Of a DNA stretch of 64,000 nt, positions 14,366 to 25,842 are shown in pieces. The notes beneath the pieces are model-generated. The model had not been told where the DNA came from. It did no database searches and saw nothing but the letters and a program-made list of their open reading frames with translations. Origin of the DNA: Nephromyces sp. MM_2019 (Eukaryota > Apicomplexa > Aconoidasida > Nephromycida). Location: NCBI GenBank assembly GCA_015657535.1, contig JADHZB010001556.1, positions 62,001 to 126,000 of the forward strand, read 5' to 3'. Position numbers and translations under genes: made by a program. How positions within the stretch are numbered: position 1 is the stretch's first letter; each line of letters opens with the position of its first letter.

Positions 14366-17300
14366 TTATTTAAAAAAAAGCGTGCTTGCCATAAAAATCT
14401 TGATTAGTCCGTAAGGATCCTCTCCTTCAAACGCTATACGGTATGTGATGGTAAACAATGGGAACATCGACTCAAGCTTCCTGCTCTGCACAACCTTGTA
14501 AACGTCAGCGCACGTTAAAGTTCCCTACAAAAAAATTCATCAATTTAACACTTTAAAAGAGAAAAAATATCTGAAAATGAGCGTTTCTAACCAAAAAATG
14601 AGCAAAAATCTCCCAAATTAAGTAGTACGAACACAAAAAGATACTACCCAATAGAACCCAGCAAATATATGCTGCGAAAATTGGGAGTAGCTGTGAGTAA
14701 AATTCAGTATCAAGCTCTGAAATAAAGCAAACAGGTGCAAAATTAATCAATTCCATTATAATTAAGAGCAAAATTCGGGCGAAAATTGGTGTATAAAACC
14801 GAGGTTACAAGTATCTAAAACTTTCTCCCGAAATAAAAGGAGGAAAAGAAGAAAATATAAAAAACCGGACAAAAAACAAAAAAAAGCGAAATTTATAAAA
14901 TTATGCATCAAAGATGAGGAGGGAAATATATATACATCAAAACTGGGAGGAATGAAATGTTAAAGCTTAGTAAAAACAAAGAAAAAAAGCCTTTCAGCTA
15001 CTTTAAGCGAAACCGATACAACAAAAGCTTGAAGATAGAGAGTTTATGGCTTAAAGATAGGTAGAAAAATTGTGAAATTGGCAGCGAAAAAGGCCAAGTT
15101 AGCAGCAATTCATGCAAAGGATGGGTACTAGGGGGCAACACAGTAAAGAATTGGCAAAATAGCAGCCAGCGATGCTAGCTCTAGCAGCGAAAATAGCAAT
15201 GATACTAGCTCTCACAGCAATTAGAACTCAATATCAACATCCCTAGCAAAACATCTAATTTCTAGCAGACAGGCACCACTTCCGCATTGAAGAGGTCGAG
15301 CAGCCCTTCAAATTCACCTACAAACTAGTCATCCACCCACGCACTACACACCAGCATAAATATTCTATACTACAAATGAAAAAAATCTCATTGCAAACAC
15401 ACTTCAAACTTTATAAACAGCGTGGCTATATTGAAACGACTAAAAGTACTAGCACTAATAAATTGAGACTATGCAGTGCTTAGGCGTGTGCTAATTCCTC
15501 ATTAGCCAAATAAGTATTACGCTTAAACCAGTCGATTCGCACAAATCACGACTACTATATATCATAAAATATCATATATATGGAGGGAATATTACACACA
15601 CAAGAGAAAATTATAAGAAGAGCTGTCTAATTCACACACAAGACCTAGTAAAGCCTTCATTCCATTTAACTGAGCAACAAAGAGTATAAAACCTGTAGCT
15701 TCTGCCCATCTAGCAGTTCCAGCTCTATCGCTTCCCAGCTCTTGGCGCCTTTTTGACGAACAAACTCAGCAGCACAGCGTACATTTCTTCCACCATAACA
15801 GGTAGTGATTGTATCTGCAATTCCAGCGCTTTCAAAAAAGGTTTCCTAGAAGAAAATACAGCTGGAAGAAGCTAGGTAAACTGACATACGAGAGAAGAGG
15901 AGAATTTAGTAAAAAAAATTACCTCAAAAACTACTGTGTGGCTATACATACAGACCTATACTAAGTTAACTAACATCAATTAATTTCATAAAATAGAGTA
16001 AGCAGGCTTTCAAGCCTTTTAGTCGTAAGTATTTTAGGTGGCTCATCATTTCCTGCGTCTAGTCAATCTAAATGAGTCAAAAACGCAGCTACTAGCTTGC
16101 CTAGAAGACTTTTTCATCATAAAGTAGCAAATTAGCTAAGAATTCTACTAAGGATTCAGCGCTATACATCAAACTGAGCTATCAAAGATGGAAGCAAGAG
16201 CATATAGAAATGATTGATACAGAGTAATCCAAAAAATACAGGCCTATATCCCACCCTGATATGCGTAGGAGAAGCAACAAAAAAAAGCTAGCAAAGCATG
16301 TATTATAGTTAATTGCAATACGCGTAATTCTAAAAAGAGAAAAGACATCTAAAAGGATGAAAAAGACACCCAAATAACATCAAAAAGCATCAACAAACAC
16401 CCAAATAGATAAAAAAAACATAAAAAAACCCAAAAAACACTCAAAATTAAATTTGTATAGTACAAATTTCTACTAGTGTAGAAAATATTCATAAAAATTG
16501 CAACTGCAGCTCTGACTTATCAGCTATTAGCTGAGATAATAAGAAATAAAGGCACCGGCCAAGTGTAAAGCACTCATAAAATCAAGAGGCAGTCAAACAA
16601 AGAAATAGTCAAGAGAAATTGATGAATATCCCATCAAAATTTTCAAGTTTAAGATTAAAGTATATTAACAATGGTATAGACTTAAACCTTTACTTTTAAA
16701 CTTTCCTGTACTTTCCACTAAAAATCACTTAGATGAAACAGTGAAATCAAATCAATATTTTCAGAAACAGAGCATTCTTTGAAGACAATAGCTGCTAAAC
16801 ATATATTTGATGACGGCGGGAAATCTTTATCCTAAACACTGTGATAACATATAATAAATGAAGAGAGAAATCCACAGCCAAAAAAGTATAAAAGTTGATG
16901 TAAATACAATAAATTTTGCAAAACTTTATCAGCATCTAAAGGCAACAGAAGCGATTGTAATAATCCAAAAATTCTCTCTTGTTCTTTACCTTTCCAATGC
17001 ATACAAGCATCTCCACCAGGTGCAAAATATGAATATAAAACGGAAGAAAAAAAGCGAGAAAAACGCAAATTTGATGAAATATATTGTGGTATATAAATAA
17101 GATTCATAGCAGCATCGCATATATATCATATAGCATCAAACACCAGGCCACATGCTTTGCCGATTGCTGGGAAAAGAAGCTCTAGCAGATACTTCTACAG
17201 CTTCCCACACTGAAGCTATATAATCCCCTTTAAAAATAACAAAACACCATGAAAAATGCCAGATAAAGCAAGAAATTCGCAGTTTGGAAAATAAACGCAA

Positions 17301-20300
17301 ATGACGAAAACTCAACGCAAAATTTGATGAGACAAAGCAGGAGACGCCAAAGCATGAGGAATCTCATGCAACTGCCACCAGAAATTTAGTTTACGCTGCA
17401 CCAAAAATCAATCTCACTTCAACGATTCCATCAAAGAAGTAAATTGCAAATTTTCTCAATTCTTCAAAGCCTATCCGAATAATCGCAGCCTTTGTGTTTG
17501 AACCCAAGTTAAGCCCATCACAGAAACCAGCAGCCAGCGCAATCACATTCTTAACTGCTCCGGAAACCTTGAAAAAAAGGGGGGAATTCACACAAAAAAG
17601 AAAATCTTCAATGCAGAATAAACTTCTCCACCACAAGCAGCATTGTGCACAGAAAATAAGTATTGGTTTTCACAACAGAGTGGGTTTCTGCAAAAATTCA
17701 AGAGAAATCAAGAAAAAAAGAAAAATTTGAGGACATTTCCATAGGGATTAGGAAAGATTTAGTATCCTCGTACACTATTGCTAGTTTGAGTGTACATACA
17801 CTCGCAGTTCTGTGGCTTGACTTTGAGAAGTATTGAAATGATGCCTTTCACATTGAGAACAGTAAACAAATATTTTATCTTCTAATCAAATTTTTTGACA
17901 CTCCATACATCATAGTAGAGCAATCGATAAACCGGAAATCCTAAATCTTAAACCCTAAATCTTAAACCCTAATCCGGAATCCCTAAACAGGAATCCCTAA
18001 ACCCTAAACCCTAAACCCTAAACCCTAAACCCTAAACCCTAAACCCTAAACCCTAAACCCTAAACCCTAAACCCTAAACCCTAAACNNNNNNNNNNNNNN
18101 NNNNNNNNNNNNNNNNNNNNNNNNNNNNNNNNNNNNCTAAACCCTAAACCCTAAACCCTAAACCCTAAACCCTAAACCCTAAACCCTAAACCCTAAACCC
18201 TAAACCCTAAACCCTAAACCCTAAATCCTAACCCGGAAACCCTAAACATCGAAAAATGAAATTAAAGCATACAAGGCAGCTAATTTTTGAGATTGACGAA
18301 ATACGCCAAACCTTTTATACAAACACACACACTCCCGTACTAAGAACTAGAATCCATTTACCTCCACCCCGGCGACGTCCGGAACACCTGAAACTCTAAA
18401 GTAGGGAGCATCAAAGAGCTGTTGCCAAACTCTGGCTGTATCAAGATCTTTATAACCTATACTTGCCTCACTGAAAAACTCTGCAGCCACATCCTAAAGA
18501 TGCAAAGATTAAGATGAGCTAGAGTTGGTGAAAAGGATTGACTTACGCCTAAGAAGTATGGGGAATGTAGCATCAGAAGGCAGCGAGGATGATAGTGAAG
18601 ATAAACCGAAATTCTTCCAGTAGCCAATAGCACAACAGGACACACATCGTACCGGCACACACACAGTAGCAGCACACTCGCATACACACAGCACCTGCAT
18701 ACACGCACACTCGCAGCACCGGCACACATACAAACACAGATGGCTAGATTTCCAACCGTTTCATTCTAAAGTAGATCGTTCTCACAACAAAAAAATGTAT
18801 GCAAAGGTGGGAAAGGTGGTGGAGAGGAGGGAGGAGAGGATGCTAAGGGAGTGGGATGAGGGGAGGACGCTAGACTATCATTTGGTGATGTTCCTTCCAG
18901 CGTTCTCTTTCAAAGTAAGAGGATGTAACCGAATATATATATTATTATCTACTGTAAAAGCTTTATTTGCACACAACTTACATCTTCAACTCTGAACAAG
19001 CTAAAGCATACGAGCTAAATAATAAAAAAAGGAGTGAAAGTCGGAGATTCTTTCGTTTAAATTGCTTTCATCAAAGCGGTTTGAAGGCAGAACATAAAAG
19101 GAAGAGGAAGAAAATCTTTTTTGCAGCATATACACGGAGAATCTACAAGTCTACAAGGAAGAAGAGCAGTGATATATATTCTTTTATATTTATTATACAC
19201 ACACACAAATTCTAGAGTGTTATCCGCCAAGTATGCAGCAAAGCACGGCGATAATGCATAGCAAAAAGACTACAGAACCTGATCTTCTATAGTCTCATTA
19301 AATGATTCAAAATCTTCTTTATAATCATAATCTAGTCCTTTTAGAGGGGAAAAAATCCATACACACACAAATATTTACCTATATATATCCATACACACAC
19401 ACAGAAACCCGGAAAATTGAGGTGTTTTGTATTTGCCACTTCAAAAGCCACTCCTTCAGCTTCAAAACCCGAGAAAACTCAGCATAAAACGGCAAGCATT
19501 ATTTTCTTTAAAAATCACTAGACCTTGGCGACGTTTGCCCCTGATAACACACAACAATCCATCCCAAGAGATTCCTGTATAGCACTGGAAAGAAGCTTGA
19601 CATCCCCATTATTATCTACGTCGATTCCTTTTATAAGGCTGATAGCCTTGCAAGAGGGAGAGTGCAATCCGGCAGATTTGATGACTTCACAGCTTTTCTG
19701 CGCATAATTCAAGGTGGTAGGCATTAATTAACACACACAACAGCATATTTGAAAATACCACAGCTTTTCTGCGTCTAGAAATAAGGGTATGAGGCGTTCA
19801 TGCACGCACACAAGAGCAGAGTTGATGATTTAACAGCTTTCTTGCATAAAATCAAGCATTAAAGGGATTCATCCACTCACACAAGTGCAGATTTCATTCA
19901 TTATAAAAGAAAAAGCATCAGAAATATGCTTCTCAAAATTTATATGAAATTAACAGCCGTAAATCAAATCTATTACACCTTCACAATGTGTGTGTGTTTG
20001 AGTGTGTGTGCGTTATACAGTGCGTATGAGTGTGTGTGTGTTTCTTGTCTGTGGTGGTGGGCATGTTTTTCTGTTTATTTTTGGCAACAGATGTTTTTGA
20101 GGATTTTTTCGACTTCTTTCACGTGAGCGTGCGATTGTGTGTAAAAGTGTGATATCCTGATAATCTTTGATATAAAATGCCGTAAAATTTCACACTTCAT
20201 ACAATCCTTACCTTCAGAAACTGATGAGGAAGAACGAATACCAACAAGTTGGCATCTCTGGTAACCTCCTGCAAATCTGAAGATGCTACCAGGTTGGAAG

Positions 20301-21720
20301 GAAGCTTTGTTCCTGGTAAATATTTTGTATTTTCATGCTCACTATTTATGATTGAAGTGAGTTTCTTCCCTTTGATGAGTTCCTCATAAACCCACAGCTT
20401 TACCTATTCAGCAAAACATTTGAGGATAGAAAAGTTATTGAAAAACTCTTATTGCAAGATTTAGCTTAGTTGCTAAATCCTGTATCAATTTTGACGAAGA
20501 AACATATAAAAAATACGCACACACAAACGGTGTATATGAGGAGGGACATTAATGCATCGCGCAAAGTGTATGTCAAAGATCGAAAAAAAGGCCTAAAACC
20601 AAAATCACATTCGAATAGCTTCTTCCGCTTATGCTGCTTCTGCTGATTCTTCTTCGTGTTCTTTTTCTTTTTCTTCATTCAAGGAACCCGCTATTTCATC
20701 ATCGCACAGTACCACCAGGGAAAGCATCTTTCCGAACCATAAAAAAGTAATTCTTACATAAAATTTGCTAATTTTTCAGACACTCTAGAATAGCTGCTGT
20801 CGGCCAAGTGAATTATAATAACTCACACACAAAATGCTAGCTTTAAACGGATTTGATAAATAAAAAAATATAACGATGCATAAAAAAATAAGAAATCATA
20901 GATAAACGAAAAAATTGATTTTATGAACGACATACATACAGAAAAATCTAAACCATAAAACAGGATTGTATGCACGAGCACAAAACAAGTATTTTACCCC
21001 CCCAAATATAAAGCACATACCGCAAATTTCTATCACGATATACCATCGACAATGAGAATAGAAGCAAGAAAGGAATTGCCTCTTTAGTGAAAGGCTAAGA
21101 AAATAAACAATCTTGAAAAATCTACAAAAAACACCACAAATATCTACAAAAACCTACAAAACCCGCCAGAATCTAGAAACATCTACCTCATCTTCGAATA
21201 AGCACGATTTCTTGGTATTTGTGGCAACAATCTTCGATACAGCGGTTCCCCAATTACCGCTTCCTATTATAGAGACCTGCAGAAAAAGATAAAATCACCT
21301 GATAAATTAGGGAAGTTTCGCAAGAAGCTGCAGATAAGTCAAAACTCCAGTAGAATTGTAGATACTCTTGTATGAAGCGGTAAAATCACGTCATAACGAT
21401 TGATTCAAAGCACAAGGTAGCGCCACTTTGATCATTCTTGTTGTACGTGTGTGTGCGTATATGTGCGCGCGTGTGTGCGCGTGAGTGCTTGTGTGTACGT
21501 TTTTTCGTATCTTCTTGGGTTTATTCTTCTGTGCTTTTTTCACCTTCTACCTCTTTGTTTTCTTAATCCATCATCATCGCAATAAAACAAGGGAAAAACA
21601 TTAGTCACAGCACCCAAACTCTATCCTAGAAAGAAATTGCAACACACCTCAAAACAAAACACGCACTCTTGCAACACAAATATACAGTAAGCAAACCTTT
21701 AATGGTCCTTTGGACAGCAT
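14366..21720 (-). CDS. GPD1: NAD-dependent glycerol-3-phosphate dehydrogenase, eight exons, complete
   Basis: This cytosolic-type enzyme interconverts dihydroxyacetone phosphate and sn-glycerol 3-phosphate with NADH, linking glycolysis to glycerolipid synthesis. Exons, in transcript order: 21697-21720, 21187-21276, 20212-20403, 19524-19697, 18362-18493, 17418-17567, 15693-15845, 14366-14524. They give 357 residues, close to the roughly 350 of eukaryotic GPD1. Visible landmarks: Rossmann NAD-binding GSGNWGTA (residues 13-20); [10 protein letters not shown] (about 93-102); ISLIKGID (about 121-128); catalytic-region SGAVKN with Lys210/Asn211; NTKAAIIR; substrate-binding TTCYGGRN with Arg274/Asn275; C-terminal [14 protein letters not shown]. 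All seven introns are phase 0. Several donors are weak (GTCTAG, GTTTTA, GTAGAT, GTTTGC) but each join restores the family alignment. The Met at 21720 was chosen because [15 protein letters not shown] matches normal GPD1 starts; the frame stays open upstream for another 105 codons. Intron 5 holds a telomere-type array. Confidence 0.95.
17932..18247 (-). repeat. Interstitial telomere-type repeat (TTTAGGG)n in GPD1 intron 5
   Basis: On the plus strand the core is perfect CCCTAAA repeats (17995-18086 and 18137-18225) interrupted by 50 Ns. Both edges decay into variant units (CCTAAAT, CTTAAAC, CCTAATC) mixed with CCGGAA/CAGGAA pieces. On the transcribed sense strand of GPD1 the repeat reads TTTAGGG, the telomere unit of coccidia and plants. 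It lies between GPD1 exons 5 and 6, so it is not a chromosome end. A misassembly is unlikely because GPD1 reads correctly on both sides. Confidence 0.95.
18087..18136. other. Assembly gap of 50 N inside the telomere-type array
   Basis: A run of exactly 50 N within the perfect heptamer array. The true array length is therefore unknown. The flanks stay in heptamer register across the run, because 50 leaves remainder 1 on division by 7 and a single base is needed. Confidence 0.98.
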
Positions 21721-22035
21721 CTGAATAACTGAATGAGCTTGTCTGTGGTTTAAAAAGCTGAATCCCTCACAACAAGAAAGGCTGAGAAATACTTGGAGAA
21801 GAGATAGAAACGAAAACGCCCGAAAAAGAGCGCTGTATATACTATCACGCGGAGGAGCTGATGATGCCTTTAGGTAGAAAGAGCATCGCTGATAACGGGA
21901 TGACCAAGACAAAGCCTCAACGGTGGCGAGCATTGTATTCAAGTAACAACTTTGGGATTTATTCCCTATTAAGCGCGTCTTGGCGGGTAATAGGCCACCA
22001 ATACCAACATAGATACTACCTTTTGAGAGGATCAC
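21721..22035 (-). other. In-frame open extension upstream of the GPD1 start (5'UTR or N-terminal extension)
   Basis: The reading frame of GPD1 exon 1 stays open for 105 codons upstream of the conventional Met, to a Met at 22035. The predicted extension has an alternative Met at about residue 35 and a hydrophobic stretch (LFRAFSFLSLLQVFLSL, about residues 70-86). It could be plain 5'UTR, or an alternative N-terminus that targets the enzyme to an organelle or membrane. No family similarity was recognised. Confidence 0.35.
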
Positions 22036-22703
22036 TAGGGGGTACTATGTAAAAATAGGGCAAAGGCTTATACCTAGAACCTATTCCTCTGCTGAAAACT
22101 ACCTACCACTCTCCCAAGAGAAGCAAGCGATCCTCTCAGGTCTTCAATACTCGTGATTATACTGTATTAGTGTTATGCTAGGACTGCTTTCTTTGTTAAC
22201 AGTTTCTGCTGATGATGAAACCGGCAGCCTCCCTTTTATCTTCAACAGTGTTGTGTGTGCAGCACAGATTCTTAAATACTCTTTCTTGAGCAAACAAGAC
22301 ATTCAGCATGACAGACGCTTCATTCTAAAGCCTTTTTACTATACTGATCTGCAATTTTATTTGCTTCTATCTTAATAGATTGTAGGACATAAAACAAAAT
22401 ACCGTATGATACTATTATACGAATTTTCATGCCAATTAAAGCTTACTTCAAAGCAAGTACCTTGACGCTGGAGTATGAGCCATTATAGAGTCAAATTATT
22501 GAAAGGCAGCTATTAATATCAGATCCTGAATGAGTAGATTTAAGGATGGTATTGAGATGTGAGGACGATATTGAGATGTGAGGATGATGCTGAGATCTAG
22601 ACTGAGATTTGAGATTGTGATCAAGCTTAAGATTGATAAACATATCACGATTGTGCTCAGTACTCATCAAGCAGTCACATCAACAATTGATAAATTCTTA
22701 GGG

Positions 22704-22749
22704 TAAAAAATGCCTTTAGGTGTATGAATACACCTAAAGGCATTTTTTA
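22704..22749. repeat. Near-perfect 46-nt palindrome (22-bp arms, 2-nt spacer)
   Basis: The left arm 22704-22725 begins TAAAAAATGCC and ends GTGTAT; the right arm 22728-22749 is its exact reverse complement; the spacer is GA. As RNA it would form a very stable hairpin in either direction. It lies about 1 kb upstream of the GPD1 start in the divergent intergenic region. It is not recognised as a known RNA gene. Confidence 0.9.
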
Positions 22750-25700
22750 AGATTTCTTCTCAAAATTTGCCTTATTTACAAATGTATATGCAAAGCATCA
22801 GCGAATACGCAAAAATATTTTGAGGGACTTCGCCATATTTCAATACCTATCTTTCCTCTAAAATAGGCTGCAGTTACCAGCCCCTTATACAAGCGAAAAA
22901 GCCTTCTAGTCCAAATCCTATTTGCATGAAAAGCCTATTCTACTAACATTTCAGCATAAAAAGACATCAAAAGCACACACATGATTTTGCAAATCACTAA
23001 GAAAAATGGAACATCAGGCAACACAGCAGAATTGAACGGACTGATGGTCATTTATATCGTTAATTCCTTATTTTTTTCTAGTTTTAAGCAAGAATGTTTG
23101 AATCTGGAGTCTCTACATGCTATACAAGTCTAAAATAAGTCCTAATAATCCTTCTGGAACCTTAGAAAACTCTTCTCACCTTAATATAGAAAGAGGCAAG
23201 TGCACAGGAAGTATCATCGGCCCAGAATGAAAAAAAAGATGCCGTTGCTGTAGAAAAAACTAATATCTCTTAGCTTTTATATATCGCGATACCGCTAAAA
23301 CTTATTCCAGGGAAGGCACCTCTCCAGCGTCATTCTCAATGGCATGATGGATGTAATACCTTTGGTAAATCTGAACTCAATAACAAATAGCTGAAGAGAA
23401 GCTCCAGAAAAATAGAGAGCAAGCTACAAGCATTACATAGTTGGTATGATCAACATCACAAAAAAATCATAAAAAGTTCGGTTATTTTGCTATTTCGTAA
23501 CATTTTCTTAGTATCTTTTTCAAGTAAATAGACTTCTTTTAGTGTGGGAGTTTTCATTTCAATTAGAGTCACTTGTGGAAATCATCAGTACCAGTGATTA
23601 GAATGGTTTGTGCTAGGCTACCTACCGATATGATGTTCAGTTTAAAAAGAAATTGGATATACTATGACCATCTGCAATGATGTTCATAGTAGCATAGAAA
23701 GCAGCTCAAAATAAAGAAAAGGTGAAAAAAAACTTTCTTCTCGTTGAAGGGCTTTTAATGCATACAAATTTCGGTCTATTATGAGCTATAAAACAAATTT
23801 CTTTTTTATGCGTGGGATATGACTCCCATGTTTAAAAGGGTATTATAGATTTACGAGTTTGAAGGGGAAAAAATCGCCTAAAATACGAAATTTTAGTTAT
23901 TTTGTTCATGTTCTAGGTATAGTAAAAAAACTTCTTTTCCAGTCTCTCGAGTAATTAAAATATTGGCATTACACTTAGCAATTTTATCAGCAATATCAAA
24001 CGATAAAATTATAGAACAAAAAATTAATTTATGATTTTGTCAATTCTATTCCTGTGTGAGTTTTATAGATTATTTTTGCGGCCATTCCCTTGGAGGATGG
24101 CTCGAAGCAGCAGCACGTGTGTGCCAGCGGAGTTCTAGGCTTACAAAGCAAAAAAAGACTGCTTGGTATTGGAAAAATCTACATCAAAAGCGAGCACACA
24201 CACAGGAGCGCGATGAAAGCACGAGATGTAACACACTTCTATTGCATCGAGAATCGTACTTATTTATGTGGTATGTGTATTTTTATTCTTTAATTAGCTT
24301 CTTGAAAATACTGTGTAAAAATAAAATTCCTCGTATGTTAAATATATAAGTAAATAATGAAGGCTGGTTATAATAATTGAATCATCTTCAAAGAGGTATT
24401 ACCTCACATCTCATGCAGTACCATATTTTTGAATCTTCATGAAGATAGCAAACCGACGAAGAGATAAATAAAAAGAGCGCAAAGCATTACTACGTCAGGC
24501 AAGAAGAGGAAACGGCTCGAGTATTAGCTAAGCAGGCAAAGCTATATTAGAGGAAGGTTTTCAGTCCGCACATGCTGCTCACTAAGGGCCTGTGATGCCA
24601 CAACATCAATAACAATTTTGATAGTACGCTGAAGACCTACGTAGATAACTGAAGGATTTCCAAAAATATGTCGCTCAACAAATAAAAGAGATTTATCTAA
24701 AGTAGACGCATATTTAGTATACCCAGTTTATTTTCATTAACAAGCTTACTAGTAAATTTGACTGATTTTTGCAAAATCTAACAGCTAACAAACTTCCTCC
24801 TACTTTCAATTCATTTCCCCAAAACATACATAGCTAACTATCCTAAAGACATAGTGACTGGCTCGTCAACACTACAAAAATCTTATTCACATATTTTTTC
24901 AACCAAAGACAAATTCATGATTGTCTAACACTACATTGCATATGAAAAGTGAACTACCCCAGGAACTTCATCTTTCAAACTCCCATCAATACACCAGCTC
25001 CCTGCAAATACTGCGCAAACCGCTTCATACTAAAAAACTAAAAAGTCAATGCACAAAGCAATCTACATCCCCGAACTGCATAGCGAAGAAATTCCATATT
25101 GAGAAACCGACAAAAGGTCACTGAACCTCCCAATCCCTATCGGAACGAAAAACAATAAAAACTATACTTTTTTCAAACGTACGACCGTTTACCCACTCCT
25201 TCTTAGTAATCTAGGTACAATAATATATATCGCAAGGTGCATCATTCTAAAGAGGAAACACATGGGTGACCGATTCGCGGTCAAGGCGAAAGAGAGTACT
25301 TTATAATGCGAGAGAGACGCAACACATATAGCTTGAATATCCTGGTGGTCCTGGTTCAATAATACCTAACCAACTTATTACAGGCCAAAAATACTGAAAT
25401 ATGCTACATATTGCATCAATTCTAACCTTAAAATGATCTACTCATTTTTTCCATTGAATGGAAAATCATAGCCGGAAGAAAGCTCGTGAAAAAGTAGTTT
25501 GGAAGGGCGCGATTGATGAAAGTAAAGCTACCAATATACTTACCCTGATATTACACGTGGGGCAGCAAGCTCTTGTGTGTGCTCATCAATAATATGGGCG
25601 GCTGAAATCGATGTCATGCTTGCACCTGATTATGGTACGACTAGGATATATGAACCTTGTCGGGGGGGATTGAACATGAAATTTTCTTGGCGTGAGGCCG

Positions 25701-25754
25701 ATGATCAACACAAGGGCGGTGCGAGCTGGAACTCGGTGGTGAGCGCTCTGGGAC

Positions 25755-25842
25755 TTTAGTAGTTTCCTTGGTGTTTAGTAGTTTCTTTGGAGTTAAGTAG
25801 TTTCTTTGGAGTTTAGTGGTTTCTTTAGAGTTCAATAGCTTC
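25755..25842. repeat. 19-bp tandem repeat, about 4.6 copies
   Basis: Units of the form TTTAGTAGTTTCTTTGGAG begin at 25755, 25774, 25793 and 25812, with a partial unit at 25831. Copies differ at one to a few positions. The repeat is in intergenic DNA and overlaps only unsupported open frames. Confidence 0.85.

Noticed and set aside
17932..18247. Chromosome end
   Set aside because: GPD1 exons are correctly ordered on both sides, so this is an internal array.
25577..25759. 60-codon plus-strand frame with a coding-like appearance
   Set aside because: Short, no partner exons and no recognised motif.
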